Shown: in pieces, positions 1 through 12,930 of the stretch
Layout: each line of letters opens with the position of its first letter
Position numbering within the stretch: the stretch's first letter is position 1
Source of the DNA: Allacma fusca
Taxonomy: Eukaryota; Arthropoda; Collembola; Symphypleona; Sminthuridae
NCBI GenBank assembly: GCA_947179485.1
Contig: OX359249.1
Location: 1 to 64,000, forward strand
Length of the DNA: 64,000 nucleotides
Direction of reading: 5' to 3'
Position numbers and translations under genes: made by a program
The notes under the pieces: model-generated
What the model was told of the DNA's origin: nothing
What the model saw: the letters and a program-made list of their open reading frames with translations, nothing else
The model's database searches: none

Positions 1-3000
1 TTAAATGCAAAATGGTCTAGAACGACCTTTCAATAATAATTTACGAAGACACGAAGTAGGGAAACATCAAGGGTACGTAATACTTAAGGGAAGTGGTCTA
101 CTGTACCTTTAGTGAAACTAAAGGCTTTTTACTTTTAGTGGAGAATGCATCTCGACCATTTTGCTTATTTTAGGAAGTTATTTTTGACACGTAACATTTT
201 ATGACGGTCCCAATACCATACTACTCTAATCTAGTCGTATTTTGCTTTCAAAAAAGAACCCCCGAAATCGGGTTGTTGTAGAATTTTATGGTCGTGCCAG
301 CCCGCAATCCTCCCGAATTTTGCAAATGAATTCACTGTTTCTCCGAGAAAGAGTTTTTCATTTCGAGCCTTCATTTGTTGAAGTATTTTAGATGTGATAT
401 CTTAATATTGGTTTAGCCAAGTCGTTTTTTGTAGTCAAATGCTCTTTTACTTACACTGATTAAAGTCGAGTCGGACGGGGACAGTAACAGTATGTTGGGG
501 AGGGCAAAATTATTTGCGCAGTGGGATCATTCCATTTAAAGAATGTGGATAACTCTAACTATTAAATTATAAGTTTTAAAGTTGTCACTTAAAATGCTAC
601 TTTTTGAGAATCATGGGTTTCAGAGGGACAATTTTGGGGCCCAAATATTGTCCCTGTGTTATTTCGGGATGGTATCTCAAGCTAGAAAATAGCCTCTACC
701 CCTGTCAGTTCCACAAGTACTTATGTATACGGTTGAAGGAAATATTTTCGTAATCAGATTTTTATTCTGCCTCATTGGGTATACTTATGTATGTAATATT
801 TAAGGAAAATGGTCTACTTTGCCGCTAAGAATGCATCTAGATCATTGTGCTTTTCTGGAGGTTAATCTCATGACATAAAATTTGTTGGCAGACCAATAGT
901 TTATTACTTAAATTATATTACGTTGTTGTGAAAATGTGAAAAAGTATCCTCCGAAATAGGATTGTAGTTAAATAGTAATTATATTTTGTATAAATATATT
1001 TTCGGACCCAAATATTGTCCCTGTGTTTTTTCGGGATGTTATCTCAAGCTAGAAAATAGCCTCTACCCCTGTCAGTTCTACAAGTACTTATGTATACGGT
1101 TGAAGGAAATATTTTCGTAATCAGATTTTTATTCTGCCTCATTGGGTATACTTATGTATGTAATATTTAAGGAAAATGGTCTACTTTGCCGCTAGTAAAA
1201 TTGCACGTACTCAGTTTTATGCCAGGTGAAGAATGCATCTAGACCATTTTCCTTATTCTTCGAGGTTATTCTTGTCAGGAAGCATTTTACGAAGGCCGAA
1301 ATAGCTTAGTACATGAATGGTGGATTTTTGCCATACTTTTGAACAGGAATCTTAATATTATTTTAACCATGTTGTTTCGTTGCAGCCAGATCCGCTACAA
1401 CTTACATTGGATTCCCGTCGAATGGGACGAGACTATTTTAGAATAATAGGATTTCTAGACGGGACGGAATCTTCTGCGGAACACAAAAATTGTTCCCCCA
1501 AGAAGCTGTAACCCTTGTCCAAAATGAACCACCAGGAAGTGACATTAAATGCAAAATGGTCTAGAACGACCTTTCAATAATAATTTACGAAGACACGAAG
1601 TAGAAAAACATCATGGGTATATAATAATTAATGGAAGTGGTCTACTGTACCTTTAGTGAAACTATGAAGGCTTTCTGGCTTTTAGTGGAGAATGCATCAA
1701 GACCATTTTGCTTATTCTTGGATGTTACTCTTGTCTTGTTGCATTTTATGACGGTTATGCAAAATGAATTACGAGGAAGTGACATTGAATGCAAAATGGT
1801 CTAGATCGACCTTTCACTAATAATTTACAAAGACACGTAGTAGAAAAACATCAAGGGTACGTAATACTTAAGGGAAGTGGTCTACTGTACCTTTAGTGAA
1901 ACTAAAGGCTTTTTACTTTTAGTGGAGAATGCATCTCGACCATTTTGCTTATTTTAGGAAGTTATTTTTGACACGTAACATTTTATGACGGTCCCAATAC
2001 CATACTACTCTAATCTAGTCGTATTTTGCTTTCAAAAAAGAACCCCCGAAATCGGGTTGTTGTAGAATTTTATGGTCGTGCCAGCCCGCAATCCTCCCGA
2101 ATTTTGCAAATGAATTCACTGTTTCTCCGAGAAAGAGTTTTTCATTTCGAGCCTTCATTTGTTGAAGTATTTTAGATGTGATATCTTAATATTGGTTTAG
2201 CCAAGTCGTTTTTTGTAGTCAAATGCTCTTTTACTTACACTGGATTAAAGTCGAGTCGGACGGGGACAGTACAGTATGTTGGGGAGGGCAAAATTATTTG
2301 CGCAGTGGGATCATTCCATTTAAAGAATGTGGATAACTCTAACTATTAAATTATAAGTTTTAAAGTTGTCACTTAAAATGCTACTTTTTGAGAATCATGG
2401 GGTTTCAGAGGGACAATTTTGGGGCCCAAATATTGTCCCTGTGTTATTTCGGGATGGTATCTCAAGCTAGAAAATAGCCTCTACCCCTGTCAGTTCCACA
2501 AGTACTTATGTATACGGTTGAAGGAAATATTTTCGTAATCAGATTTTTATTCTGCCTCATTGGGTATACTTATGTATGTAATATTTAAGGAAAATGGTCT
2601 ACTTTGCCGCTAAGAATGCATCTAGATCATTGTGCTTTTCTGGAGGTTAATCTCATGACATAAAATTTGTTGGCAGACCAATAGTTTATTACTTAAATTA
2701 TATTACGTTGTTGTGAAAATGTGAAAAAGTATCCTCCGAAATAGGATTGTAGTTAAATAGTAATTATATTTTGTATAAATATATTTTCGGACCCAAATAT
2801 TGTCCCTGTGTTTTTTCGGGATGTTATCTCAAGCTAGAAAATAGCCTCTACCCCTGTCAGTTCTACAAGTACTTATGTATACGGTTGAAGGAAATATTTT
2901 CGTAATCAGATTTTTATTCTGCCTCATTGGGTATACTTATGTATGTAATATTTAAGGAAAATGGTCTACTTTGCCGCTAGTAAAATTGCACGTACTCAGT

Positions 3001-3105
3001 TTTATGCCAGATGAAGAATGCATCTAGACCATTTTGCTTATTCTGGGAGGTTCATCTTGTCACATAATTTTTTCTCTCCGCCCAATAGTTTATTACTTAA
3101 ATTAT
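1..3105. repeat. R1 complex repeat family, first block
   Basis: AT-rich sequence without a convincing reading frame, made of overlapping copies of the same segments. Positions 61-1190 recur at about 1844-2973 (offset about 1783), and 1191-3105 recurs at 5324-7238. Recognisable sub-motifs include GGTCTAGAACGACCTTTC, ACCATTTTGCTTATTCT and a stem AGGGACAAT...ATTGTCCCT around 624-653 that encloses GGGGCCC. No terminal inverted repeats or protein domains were found, so the class of element is unknown. It could be a non-autonomous DNA transposon cluster or a complex satellite. Confidence 0.75.
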
Positions 3106-4704
3106 CTTATATTGTTGTCAAAAGAAGTTAAATAATTCCACAATCGGCGGAGGAATGGAATTAATTAAAAAGATATAACCACTCCAAAATCCCGTCATTC
3201 CAAAAGCTCCATTTAAAAGAGTTACAACTTTAAATGGTGCTTTTAGAATGAGGGGATTTTGGAGCAGTTTTGTTCGGGATGGGATAATTATGGGACTCAA
3301 ATATTGTCCCATGTTATATCGGGACAGGATCGGACACATAATTTTAATTAATTCCCTTATCCCTGGAGGTTGTTTTGTCACAAAAGTTTTTCACGGTCCC
3401 ATTAGGTTACTACTTTGATTAAATCTTATTTCATAGTCAAAGAAAGTACTCTCTGAAATCTGATTGTAAGTTAACTCCTATCGTTGGGAGAACCAATTCT
3501 ACTGAAATACCAGATGATTTCACCCATCCTGGACGAAAGCTAGTAAAATTGCACGTACTCAGTTTTATGCCAGATGAAGAATGCATCTAGACCATTTTGC
3601 TTATTCTGGGAGGTTCATCTTGTCACATAATTTTTTCTCCCCGCCCAATAGTTTATTACTTAAATTATCCTATATTGTTGTCAAAAGAAGTATCACTTGA
3701 AGTGGTAGTCTTTGAGAATGATGGCATGTTTTTGGTCGGGACGGGCCGATTTTGGGACTCAAATATTGTTCTCGTGTTATTTCGGGACTGGATCGGGACA
3801 AATAATTTTGTCCCGGGGATTTCCAGACGGGACGGAATCTTGTACGGAACACAAAAATTGTTCCCCCAGAAGTTGTAAACGTTATGCAAAATGAATTACG
3901 AGGAAGTGACATTGAATGCAAAATGGTCTAGAACGACCTTTCACTAATAATTTACAAAGACACGTAGTAGAAAAACATCATGGGTATATAATAATTAATG
4001 GAAGGGGTCTACTGTACCTTAGTGAAACTATGAAGGCTTTTTGGCTTTTAGTGGAGAATGCATCAAGACCATTTTGCTTATTCTTGGATGTTACTCTTGT
4101 CTTGTTGCATTTTATGACGGTCCCAATACCTTACTACTTTGATCAAGTGTTATTTTGTAATAAAAAAAGTACTCTCCGAGATCGCATTGTATTGGAATCT
4201 TATCGTCGTGCCAGCCCTTAATCCTTCCGAATTTTCAAATGAATTCACCCTTTCTCCACCGTTCCTCCAAGAAAGAGTTCCGTGATTTCGAGCATTCATT
4301 GGTAGCACCTATTTGCCCACTTTACCTTTTGTAAAACTACATGAAGGCCTTTTGGACTTTAGTGTAGGTAGCATCTAGCCCATTTTGCTTATTCTGCGAG
4401 GATATTGTTGTCCCATAATATTTTATGACGGTCCCAATAGCTTACTACTTTAATCATGTCTTATTGTGTAGTCAAAAAAGTAATCTCATAAAACGGTTTA
4501 TACTTAAATCCTATCGTCCTGCCAGCCCCTGCCAGCGAATTTACAGAATCGGAAAAAATGAGATTCTCGTAACCCTTTCGGATTTGGAATGTATTGGAAA
4601 TGTTCTCCGTCGCTTGATGTACATAGGTATATTTTTTGACGGTAACAATACCTTACTACTTTAATTAAGTCCCGTTGTGCAGTAAAAAATGTACTCTCCG
4701 CAAT
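3106..4704. repeat. Diverged R1 copies
   Basis: This stretch contains rearranged and more diverged R1 pieces. Examples are the GTAAAATTGCACGTACTCAG segment near 3545, the ACCATTTTGCTTATTCTGGG segment near 3590, the GACGGGACGGAATCTTG segment near 3826 and the GGTCTAGAACGACCTTTC segment near 3926. The short open frames here (60-101 codons on both strands) overlap one another and follow the repeat, so none is called a gene. Confidence 0.65.
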
Positions 4705-7238
4705 CGTCCCAATACCATACTACTCTAATCTAGTCGTATTTTGCTTTCAAAAAAGAACCCCCGAAATCGGGTTGTTGTAGAATTTTATGGTCGTGCCAGC
4801 CCGCAATCCTCCCGAATTTTGCAAATGAATTCACTGTTTCTCCGAGAAAGAGTTTTTCATTTCGAGCCTTCATTTATTGAAGTATTTTAGATGTGATATC
4901 TTAATATTGGTTTAGCCAAGTCGTTTTTTGTAGTCAAATGCTCTTTTACTTACACTGGATTAAAGTCGAGTCGGACGGGGACAGTACAGTATGTTGGGGA
5001 GGGCAAAATTATTTGCGCAGTGGGATCATTCCATTTAAAGAATGTGGATAACTCTAACTATTAAATTATAAGTTTTAAAGTTGTCACTTAAAATGCTACT
5101 TTTTGAGAATCATGGGGTTTCAGAGGGACAATTTTGGGGCCCAAATGTTGTCCCTGTGTTATTTCGGGATGGTATCTCAAGCTAGAAAATAGCCTCTACC
5201 CCTGTCAGTTCTACAAGTACTTATGTATACGGTTGAAGGAAATATTTTCGTAATCAGATTTTTATTCTGCCTCATTGGGTATACTTATGTATGTAATATT
5301 TAAGGAAAATGGTCTACTTTGCCGCTAGTAAAATTGCACGTACTCAGTTTTATGCCAGGTGAAGAATGCATCTAGACCATTTTCCTTATTCTTCGAGGTT
5401 ATTCTTGTCAGGAAGCATTTTACGAAGGCCGAAATAGCTTAGTACATGAATGGTGGATTTTTGCCATACTTTTGAACAGGAATCTTAATATTATTTTAAC
5501 CATGTTGTTTCGTTGCAGCCAGATCCGCTACAACTTACATTGGATTCCCGTCGAATGGGACGAGACTATTTTAGAATAATAGGATTTCTAGACGGGACGG
5601 AATCTTCTGCGGAACACAAAAATTGTTCCCCCAAGAAGCTGTAACCCTTGTCCAAAATGAACCACCAGGAAGTGACATTAAATGCAAAATGGTCTAGAAC
5701 GACCTTTCAATAATAATTTACGAAGACACGAAGTAGAAAAACATCATGGGTATATAATAATTAATGGAAGTGGTCTACTGTACCTTTAGTGAAACTATGA
5801 AGGCTTTCTGGCTTTTAGTGGAGAATGCATCAAGACCATTTTGCTTATTCTTGGATGTTACTCTTGTCTTGTTGCATTTTATGACGGTTATGCAAAATGA
5901 ATTACGAGGAAGTGACATTGAATGCAAAATGGTCTAGATCGACCTTTCACTAATAATTTACAAAGACACGTAGTAGAAAAACATCAAGGGTACGTAATAC
6001 TTAAGGGAAGTGGTCTACTGTACCTTTAGTGAAACTAAAGGCTTTTTACTTTTAGTGGAGAATGCATCTCGACCATTTTGCTTATTTTAGGAAGTTATTT
6101 TTGACACGTAACATTTTATGACGGTCCCAATACCATACTACTCTAATCTAGTCGTATTTTGCTTTCAAAAAAGAACCCCCGAAATCGGGTTGTTGTAGAA
6201 TTTTATGGTCGTGCCAGCCCGCAATCCTCCCGAATTTTGCAAATGAATTCACTGTTTCTCCGAGAAAGAGTTTTTCATTTCGAGCCTTCATTTATTGAAG
6301 TATTTTAGATGTGATATCTTAATATTGGTTTAGCCAAGTCGTTTTTTGTAGTCAAATGCTCTTTTACTTACACTGGATTAAAGTCGAGTCGGACGGGGAC
6401 AGTACAGTATGTTGGGGAGGGCAAAATTATTTGCGCAGTGGGATCATTCCATTTAAAGAATGTGGATAACTCTAACTATTAAATTATAAGTTTTAAAGTT
6501 GTCACTTAAAATGCTACTTTTTGAGAATCATGGGGTTTCAGAGGGACAATTTTGGGGCCCAAATGTTGTCCCTGTGTTATTTCGGGATGGTATCTCAAGC
6601 TAGAAAATAGCCTCTACCCCTGTCAGTTCTACAAGTACTTATGTATACGGTTGAAGGAAATATTTTCGTAATCAGATTTTTATTCTGCCTCATTGGGTAT
6701 ACTTATGTATGTAATATTTAAGGAAAATGGTCTAATTTGCCGCTAAGAATGCATCTAGATCATTGTGCTTTTCTGGAGGTTAATCTCATGACATAAAATT
6801 TGTTGGCAGACCAATAGTTTATTACTTAAATTATATTACGTTGTTGTGAAAATGTGAAAAAGTATCCTCCGAAATAGGATTGTAGTTAAATAGTAATTAT
6901 ATTTTGTATAAATATATTTTCGGACCCAAATATTGTCCCTGTGTTTTTTCGGGATGTTATCTCAAGCTAGAAAATAGCCTCTACCCCTGTCAGTTCTACA
7001 AGTACTTATGTATACGGTTGAAGGAAATATTTTCGTAATCAGATTTTTATTCTGCCTCATTGGGTATACTTATGTATGTAATATTTAAGGAAAATGGTCT
7101 ACTTTGCCGCTAGTAAAATTGCACGTACTCAGTTTTATGCCAGATGAAGAATGCATCTAGACCATTTTGCTTATTCTGGGAGGTTCATCTTGTCACATAA
7201 TTTTTTCTCTCCGCCCAATAGTTTATTACTTAAATTGA
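4705..7238. repeat. R1 complex repeat family, second block
   Basis: Positions 4705-5320 match 206 onward at offset 4499. Positions 5324-7238 match 1191-3105 at offset 4133 with very few differences. The change of offset (366 bp) corresponds to a segment, roughly 820-1190 in the first block, that is missing here. The last base of identity is near 7238, where the sequence turns into unrelated DNA. Confidence 0.75.
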
Positions 7239-7653
7239 ATGCAAAAATTCGTTATAATCGTCGGATTTAGGATATATGTTAGTAATACTACACTATTTCT
7301 GGAGTTTGTACGTCCGAAAAAAAGCCGTTTCTTTACAATTGTCCAATCGAAGAATTTTGTTTCACCCGACTGTAAGTACACCACTTCAAGTATCACATGC
7401 TGTAAATTCGGTTCAAAAACACAGTGAAGATTATAAATGTATTATGACAATTTTTCTATGATGTGACTTGGAAAAGTAGACTATTAAAAGTACAACGCAT
7501 AGCTCTTACAAGTTCGTTGTTTCGTAATTGATCTCACAAAATCATTTTTCAAAATGATTTTCTAAAATGAACCACAGGCAGTTGTGCACACTTACAACAA
7601 TCCCGTTCTTTTATGTATTAAATCTAACGTTTATTTTTAACAATATTTGTCAA
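7239..7653. other. Unassigned AT-rich sequence
   Basis: Two overlapping forward frames of about 60 codons are present near 7239-7461, but neither has a splice context or recognisable composition. No repeat structure was seen. Confidence 0.4.
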
Positions 7654-8343
7654 ATGTGAGCAACAATCCTGCATAGCCGGAGTGATTCCGCCCCGTCTAC
7701 CCCCGCGCTTAAGTAGTTTATGTATAGCGGAACTGCAGACAATGCGTTGCCGCCGATTCTAAAATATGATCTAATAAACTTACATTTATACATTTAGAGC
7801 TGAGAAAAGAACGAGCGTTTCTTTGGATCCGGTGATGGTTGTTCTCTTCCCCTGGATTTTGCAATTTACACATTTTACATGTGCCGGGTGTTATAAAACC
7901 CGGGTATAATGCCCGAATGTCATTGGCACGAAAATAGTCTAACCCCCAACAACCATTTAAACAAATTTCTGCAGCGAAAGTCACGAATTTCTGAATATTT
8001 ATGAATACCGGGTATTGTATTACCCGGTTTCCATACCCGCCGGGTATTTGTGTTGGCAGTAGAGCAACTGGCCACAAGCCATAACTGGATTTCCATTTTG
8101 TCCGGTCCAAATTGGTCAACACAAACGGCAGTATTCGTGATCTAACCATGCTAACCTAACCCGGGTATCCCGTTACCCGAATGTCCCCTAAAAATTTATT
8201 TAAGGTCCTGGTATGGTTTTGAACACATTTGCGTCGTCATTTTGGCCTTAAACACAGTATTTCAGAAAAATCCCGAGGGGACACTTTTGTCCTCATCACG
8301 GGACGTCGCTTATGGTCAACCTACACGATGTTACACATGCCTG
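7654..8343. mobile_element. Degenerate TIR-type transposon relative
   Basis: The right end (CATCACGGGACGTCG... to CACATGCCTGGTTAC, about 8296-8348) aligns with the right end of the element at 27231-28161 (CATCTCGGGACGTAT... CTCATGCCTCGTTAT). The left end (TGAGCAACAATCCTGC near 7656) resembles its left terminus. Both elements carry several short palindromes of the type CCGGGTAT...TACCCGG, seen here near 7880-7905, 8009-8030 and 8159-8182. A 143-codon minus-strand open frame (7718-8149) lies inside it. I recognise no domain and regard the frame as incidental. The boundaries are approximate. Confidence 0.45.
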
Positions 8344-10513
8344 GTTACTACTATACCTAATCCTTCCCAATCCAACAATGTCATTTTAGATTACAAGATA
8401 TAAAATAAGATAAAATAAAAATGACTGCAATGCTAAACAAGTTACTAACAAGTTACTATCTTGCATCTTGGTACTTTTTTGTATGGTGAACAGTTTAAAC
8501 ACTGGACAGCAGCAAAAAGTAATTTTAACTAACTCCTAAAATTAGTGGTTTACTTGGAGCAACACGAACTTACTATACAAGCTCCAAATATTTTACAACG
8601 ACAAGTTCAAATGTAATAAAATTCATTATCAATGAAACTCCATTTTTATAGATATTTTTGTGTTGTATTTTTTATTGCTATCACCAACATTTGAAACATT
8701 CACAGGCAGTGGTAGTTTTGGTATTTTATGGAGTATTTCAGTGTAATTGTAATTACTAGAAAAAAAATAAAACTTCTAGGGAATATTTATAAAACATTGT
8801 TGCATTTAAATTCTTATTAAAATTCATTGCTACAAGCCATTCCATCCGGCTAGGCTGATGGCTTGATTGCTAGTGCAAAATATGAAGCGAAGCTATTATT
8901 TTTCATCTTACAAAAACGATTTATGAAAATTCACTCACAAAATTATTATTTAAAAAACTGTTGGTGTTTATATCGTAGAAAAAATTATTTGATGCTGGTG
9001 ACAACATACTGCAAAATAAATAATTATGTCAAGTTACGAATACAGGAGTATCTTTATGTAACAGAATAATTTTGAAAATCGCTTCCTGTGTGAATTTTTG
9101 TCTGGCAGAAATGTTTTTCCCTGGAATGAATCTACCTACAAAAACTCGTCTCCTGGTGTACTGAGACCCGCACATACAGAACCCAAAGGCTCCTAGTAAA
9201 ATACCGTTTTCAGCCCATTCTCATCTGTAGCAGAAACGCTTAGAAGACGTTGTTTTTTAAGCATATGAAACAAATCAGCACTCGTAAATTTATTGAGCAT
9301 GGTAGTTTCATTATAACACTCATATGACAATTATTTTTAAATACTATCGGCCGTACATCTTGACGGTTGTGAAAAGCAGTTCTATCTCTTTCCAATCCCT
9401 ACTCAAAAATCAACTTTTCTCAGTGAAACCTACATGAGCAAACCGGTTATGAACGTCCACGAAAGCATACACAAGCTGGTTGTGAGCAGACAATAAAGAA
9501 TGATAACTTATTTTGAAAATATGTAAAATGAACGTTTTATTCAAATTCTTTCAACGTAATTCTTAGTTGTTTACAATTTTTTAACTCGGAGTAACTCACA
9601 GTTTGAACAGTGCATCATCTTTTTAAAAATAAACAGCTTGAGCTTGGATATCAGTTGCGCTGTAACAATTTGACTCAGTATTGGAAGAACTTTGATTCGA
9701 ATCATTTCACTTTTGTTAGCGAATCCTAAAGTTTTGGAATCTTTAGTGTTATTGCTGATGCTACATTAGTTACCATTACATTGGAACCCCTTTGTCCAGG
9801 TTCAAGTGCGTATCAAATTCAAGCCAAGTGCAGCCAGTTTTGTAACTTGAAACTTGAACATCAAGTTCAAGTTACTAATTTATTACTTGATGGTAAAATC
9901 AAGTCAAGTACATTAAATGGAAGAACTTGAATATAATTTGAGTTTTTGTCATATGAAAACCACTGCAAGCATTGCGCAATCAGTGGTATCATTGCAACCC
10001 GGTAAATATAATATTCGGCGTGAATCATCATAATAATGATAGGATTGTGGTTGTGTCGCATTCTGGATATCTAGAGGTCGAGATTATTTCTTATGTCATG
10101 TACCATATTTTGAATAATTTTCTGACTAATTGTTTTGTATTCTTGATCCTCGAGGCTCTGGTTTAATTAAAAAATGAGCACAAGTCATTGTTCAGTTCAC
10201 AAGTTCTGAAACTAGGGTTGGCAAGTGGCAAGAATTAGCCTGGTCAATATTGGGTAAAATCCGGTACTAACCAGCCTGGCCCGGTTGTATAGATTGACAT
10301 AAAATGGCCGTAATTAATAGTATCCAACTTCCAATAAAAACCGGTTTTAACCAAAAAGTACCACCGGCTTGGCTAATATTACGCCTGCATGGACAGATAT
10401 GAATAAAAACTACAATGGCAAAAGGATAACACCTTTTTAACAATTTATTCAGCCGTCAGTATTTATTAAATATTTGAAAAAAATTCATCTTCGATTTTAA
10501 TGTTTGCAAGCAG
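8344..10513. other. Unassigned intergenic sequence
   Basis: No gene could be supported here. The segment near 9090-9175 is an inverted, diverged relative of sequence near 20950-21000. A part near 9105-9170 also resembles 26505-26580 (CAGAAATRTTTTTCCCTGG), so a degenerate dispersed family is present. At 9800-9935 there is a dense cluster of TTCAAGT and ACTTGA words in both orientations. Confidence 0.4.
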
Positions 10514-10925
10514 TTATTCGGTAATGAAATGATTATGAGAAATAAAATAATCAAAAACCATCCCAGAAATGAGTAGTTATTCGGTAATGAAATGATTATG
10601 AGAAATAAAATAATAAAATAATCAAAAACCATCCCAGAAATGAGTAGTTATTCGGTAATGAAATGATTATGAGAAATAAAATAATAAAATAATCAAAAAC
10701 CATCCCAGAAATGAGTAGTTATTCGGTAATGAAATGATTATGAGAAATAAAATAATAAAATAACCAAAAACCATCCCAGAAATGAGTAGTTATTCGGTAA
10801 TGAAATGATTATGAGAAATAAAATAATAAAATAATCAAAAACCATCCCAGAAATGAGTAGTTATTCGGTAATATGAAATGATTATGAGAAATAAAATAAA
10901 ATATTCAAAAACCATCCAAGAAATG
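10514..10925. repeat. 71-bp minisatellite, about 6 copies
   Basis: The word TTATTCGGTAATG begins copies at 10514, 10577, 10648, 10719, 10790 and 10861. That gives one interval of 63 bp followed by four of exactly 71 bp. The 63-bp copy lacks one AATAATAA-type insertion. Copies are almost identical apart from the first and last, which suggests recent expansion. The short open frames that overlap it are products of the repeat. Confidence 0.9.
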
Positions 10926-12930
10926 ACACTCACTGAAGGCCGGAAAATCCTGCAGAGAACTACCGGTCTGCCACAATATTTAAATTGGGCTGCTGGTAAC
11001 CAACGAAAATCGTATTTATACAGGGAGCAAAGATGCACATGTGTCCGCATTCCTATAACCTTCCTACAAGTGGGAACTAAAAATACATCCTACATATCCT
11101 ATTTATAGTAGTGGAAAACTCGACCCCACTATATGTAGATATAGGTTAGTCAAGCCTACTCAAGCTGCCTACCTATTTCCTATAAAGGATACAATAGCAG
11201 CATACATGCCTATTCTTATCCTATAAATTTCATTCTGTGTATAAACAGCGTTCCTTTTGCGTCCGCACATTACTTATGTATACTCCTTAAGTCAGTATAA
11301 AAATCCAACTATTTCAGTAAGGTAATTACAATGTGTTAAAGTGTAATGGAAATTATTAATTGATAATTTCCTCATTTTAAGCAAAATTATTAAAATGCAT
11401 GACCAAGCAATAAGTTTATTAATTAATTTGTTCATTCATCTTTTAGGTAATCTTTTCCAACTCAATATAATAGTCTGTCTGAAAAATTAAATATTGCTGG
11501 AACATTTCAAAATGAAAAAACTAAGCAGCAATAAAAAACATTGAATATTTTAAAACTTTTGAGAAAAATGAACGATACTATTGAATGCTCATTCCGAAAG
11601 CGCAGAAACCACACTGAATTTACAACGTTAAAAGAGCCTTAAAATACTCCAGAAACGCACAAAAATTGTACATGTCTTATTATTCGACATACATATACAC
11701 TAAATCCGAGGATTCCTTCCATCCTTCCTATATTTTAGGCAACATTTATATGAAGCCCAGTCCTGCCTATATTCCTTTATACTTGCAGTACAAAAGGCTG
11801 CCTGTCCTATTCCTATTTTTTCACGTTGAAGACTTCTGTTACTATCCTATCCTACCTACATAAGAAGCTTGATTTTAATGTCTATCCTATTTATATGCCT
11901 ATAAGCCCTATCCTTCGAGGAAGGATGTGCATCTTTGATAGGGAGTAAGTAGGTAGGACATAAATGTTACCAATTATTACCACAAGCCAAAAGATGCCGG
12001 TAAAATCCAATATCAACCACTGGCCTGGACATTAGTTTGTTTAACTGGATAGTATTGGCGTTTGATATTTTAGCCAATAAAATCCACATCAAATAAAAAC
12101 CTCAAATAATAGAATTCTCTGAAAGAATATTCATTAACTGGCACAAAACTTTGGGAAATTTTGTGTGACGGTAGTAGTGTAGACCCAGTTTCCAAACCCC
12201 CATTATGTTAAGTGCTGCGATGGTTCGTCGCGTTTGGTCCTTAGTAGCCTCTTTAATTAGAGTAATCATTTAAAAATACTCTGGCTAAAGGGTATGTCGT
12301 ACATTCAAGTGATATATCCATTAAGCCAAATTATTTGCTTAAGTCAGTGAAATATTCTTGAAATACCTGAAAGATCCTTGCTTATATCTGGAGACATTAG
12401 AATGTTTCACTTCGTTTTCCCTGATATATGCACAGTGGGGGGAAAAGATTTGATACGCTCTGTATATATTGAAGGATGATTCAGAATAGACTGCAAATTA
12501 CAAGTCTCATTTCGTGGTAAAATAGTCAAAATAGTTATTCTGTATGGTTATATTCTTTGGATGTTGTTAAAGGAATAGGTTGACACGATGTGAAGGTTAA
12601 CGTAAACGAACGTGACACAGGATAGCTGGTAGGATAAACGTAACATTTTAACACACGGATAAGACAAACTATTTTTTTCTCTTAATGACTTTTGCAAATT
12701 TGTGATTGTAAGAAGCCATAGCATATTGCCCTGACATTGCCAATAACCATCCCCATTAAATGCTCATGTAAGCGTAGTCTATATGTGTTATTGCACATTA
12801 TTTAGGAATTTCTGGTACTCACTCTCCCGTAGTGCTTCACCTACTATTCCTACGCCGACATACACGTTTGTATACGTTATCATTCTAAATATAAACAAAC
12901 ACATTTGGCTTTTTGAACTAAAAAAGGGAT
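10926..12930. other. Unassigned sequence with TCCTAT-rich stretches
   Basis: No gene is supported. Two zones (about 11080-11240 and 11690-11970) are rich in CCTAT, TCCTA and AGGATAGG words and resemble 24150-24370, so they may be ends of a related non-autonomous element. Segments near 10200-10390 and 11960-12080 share GTAAAATCC, AACCA and GGCC words. They may also be related, but I could not fix any boundary. Confidence 0.35.

Noticed and set aside
3118-4664. Short open frames on both strands in R1
   Set aside because: Overlapping frames on opposite strands in repeat DNA, not conserved between R1 copies.
7718-8149. 143-codon minus-strand open frame as a gene
   Set aside because: It lies in a degenerate transposon-like segment and translates the CCGGGTAT palindromes. 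No domain, splice context or homologue is recognised.
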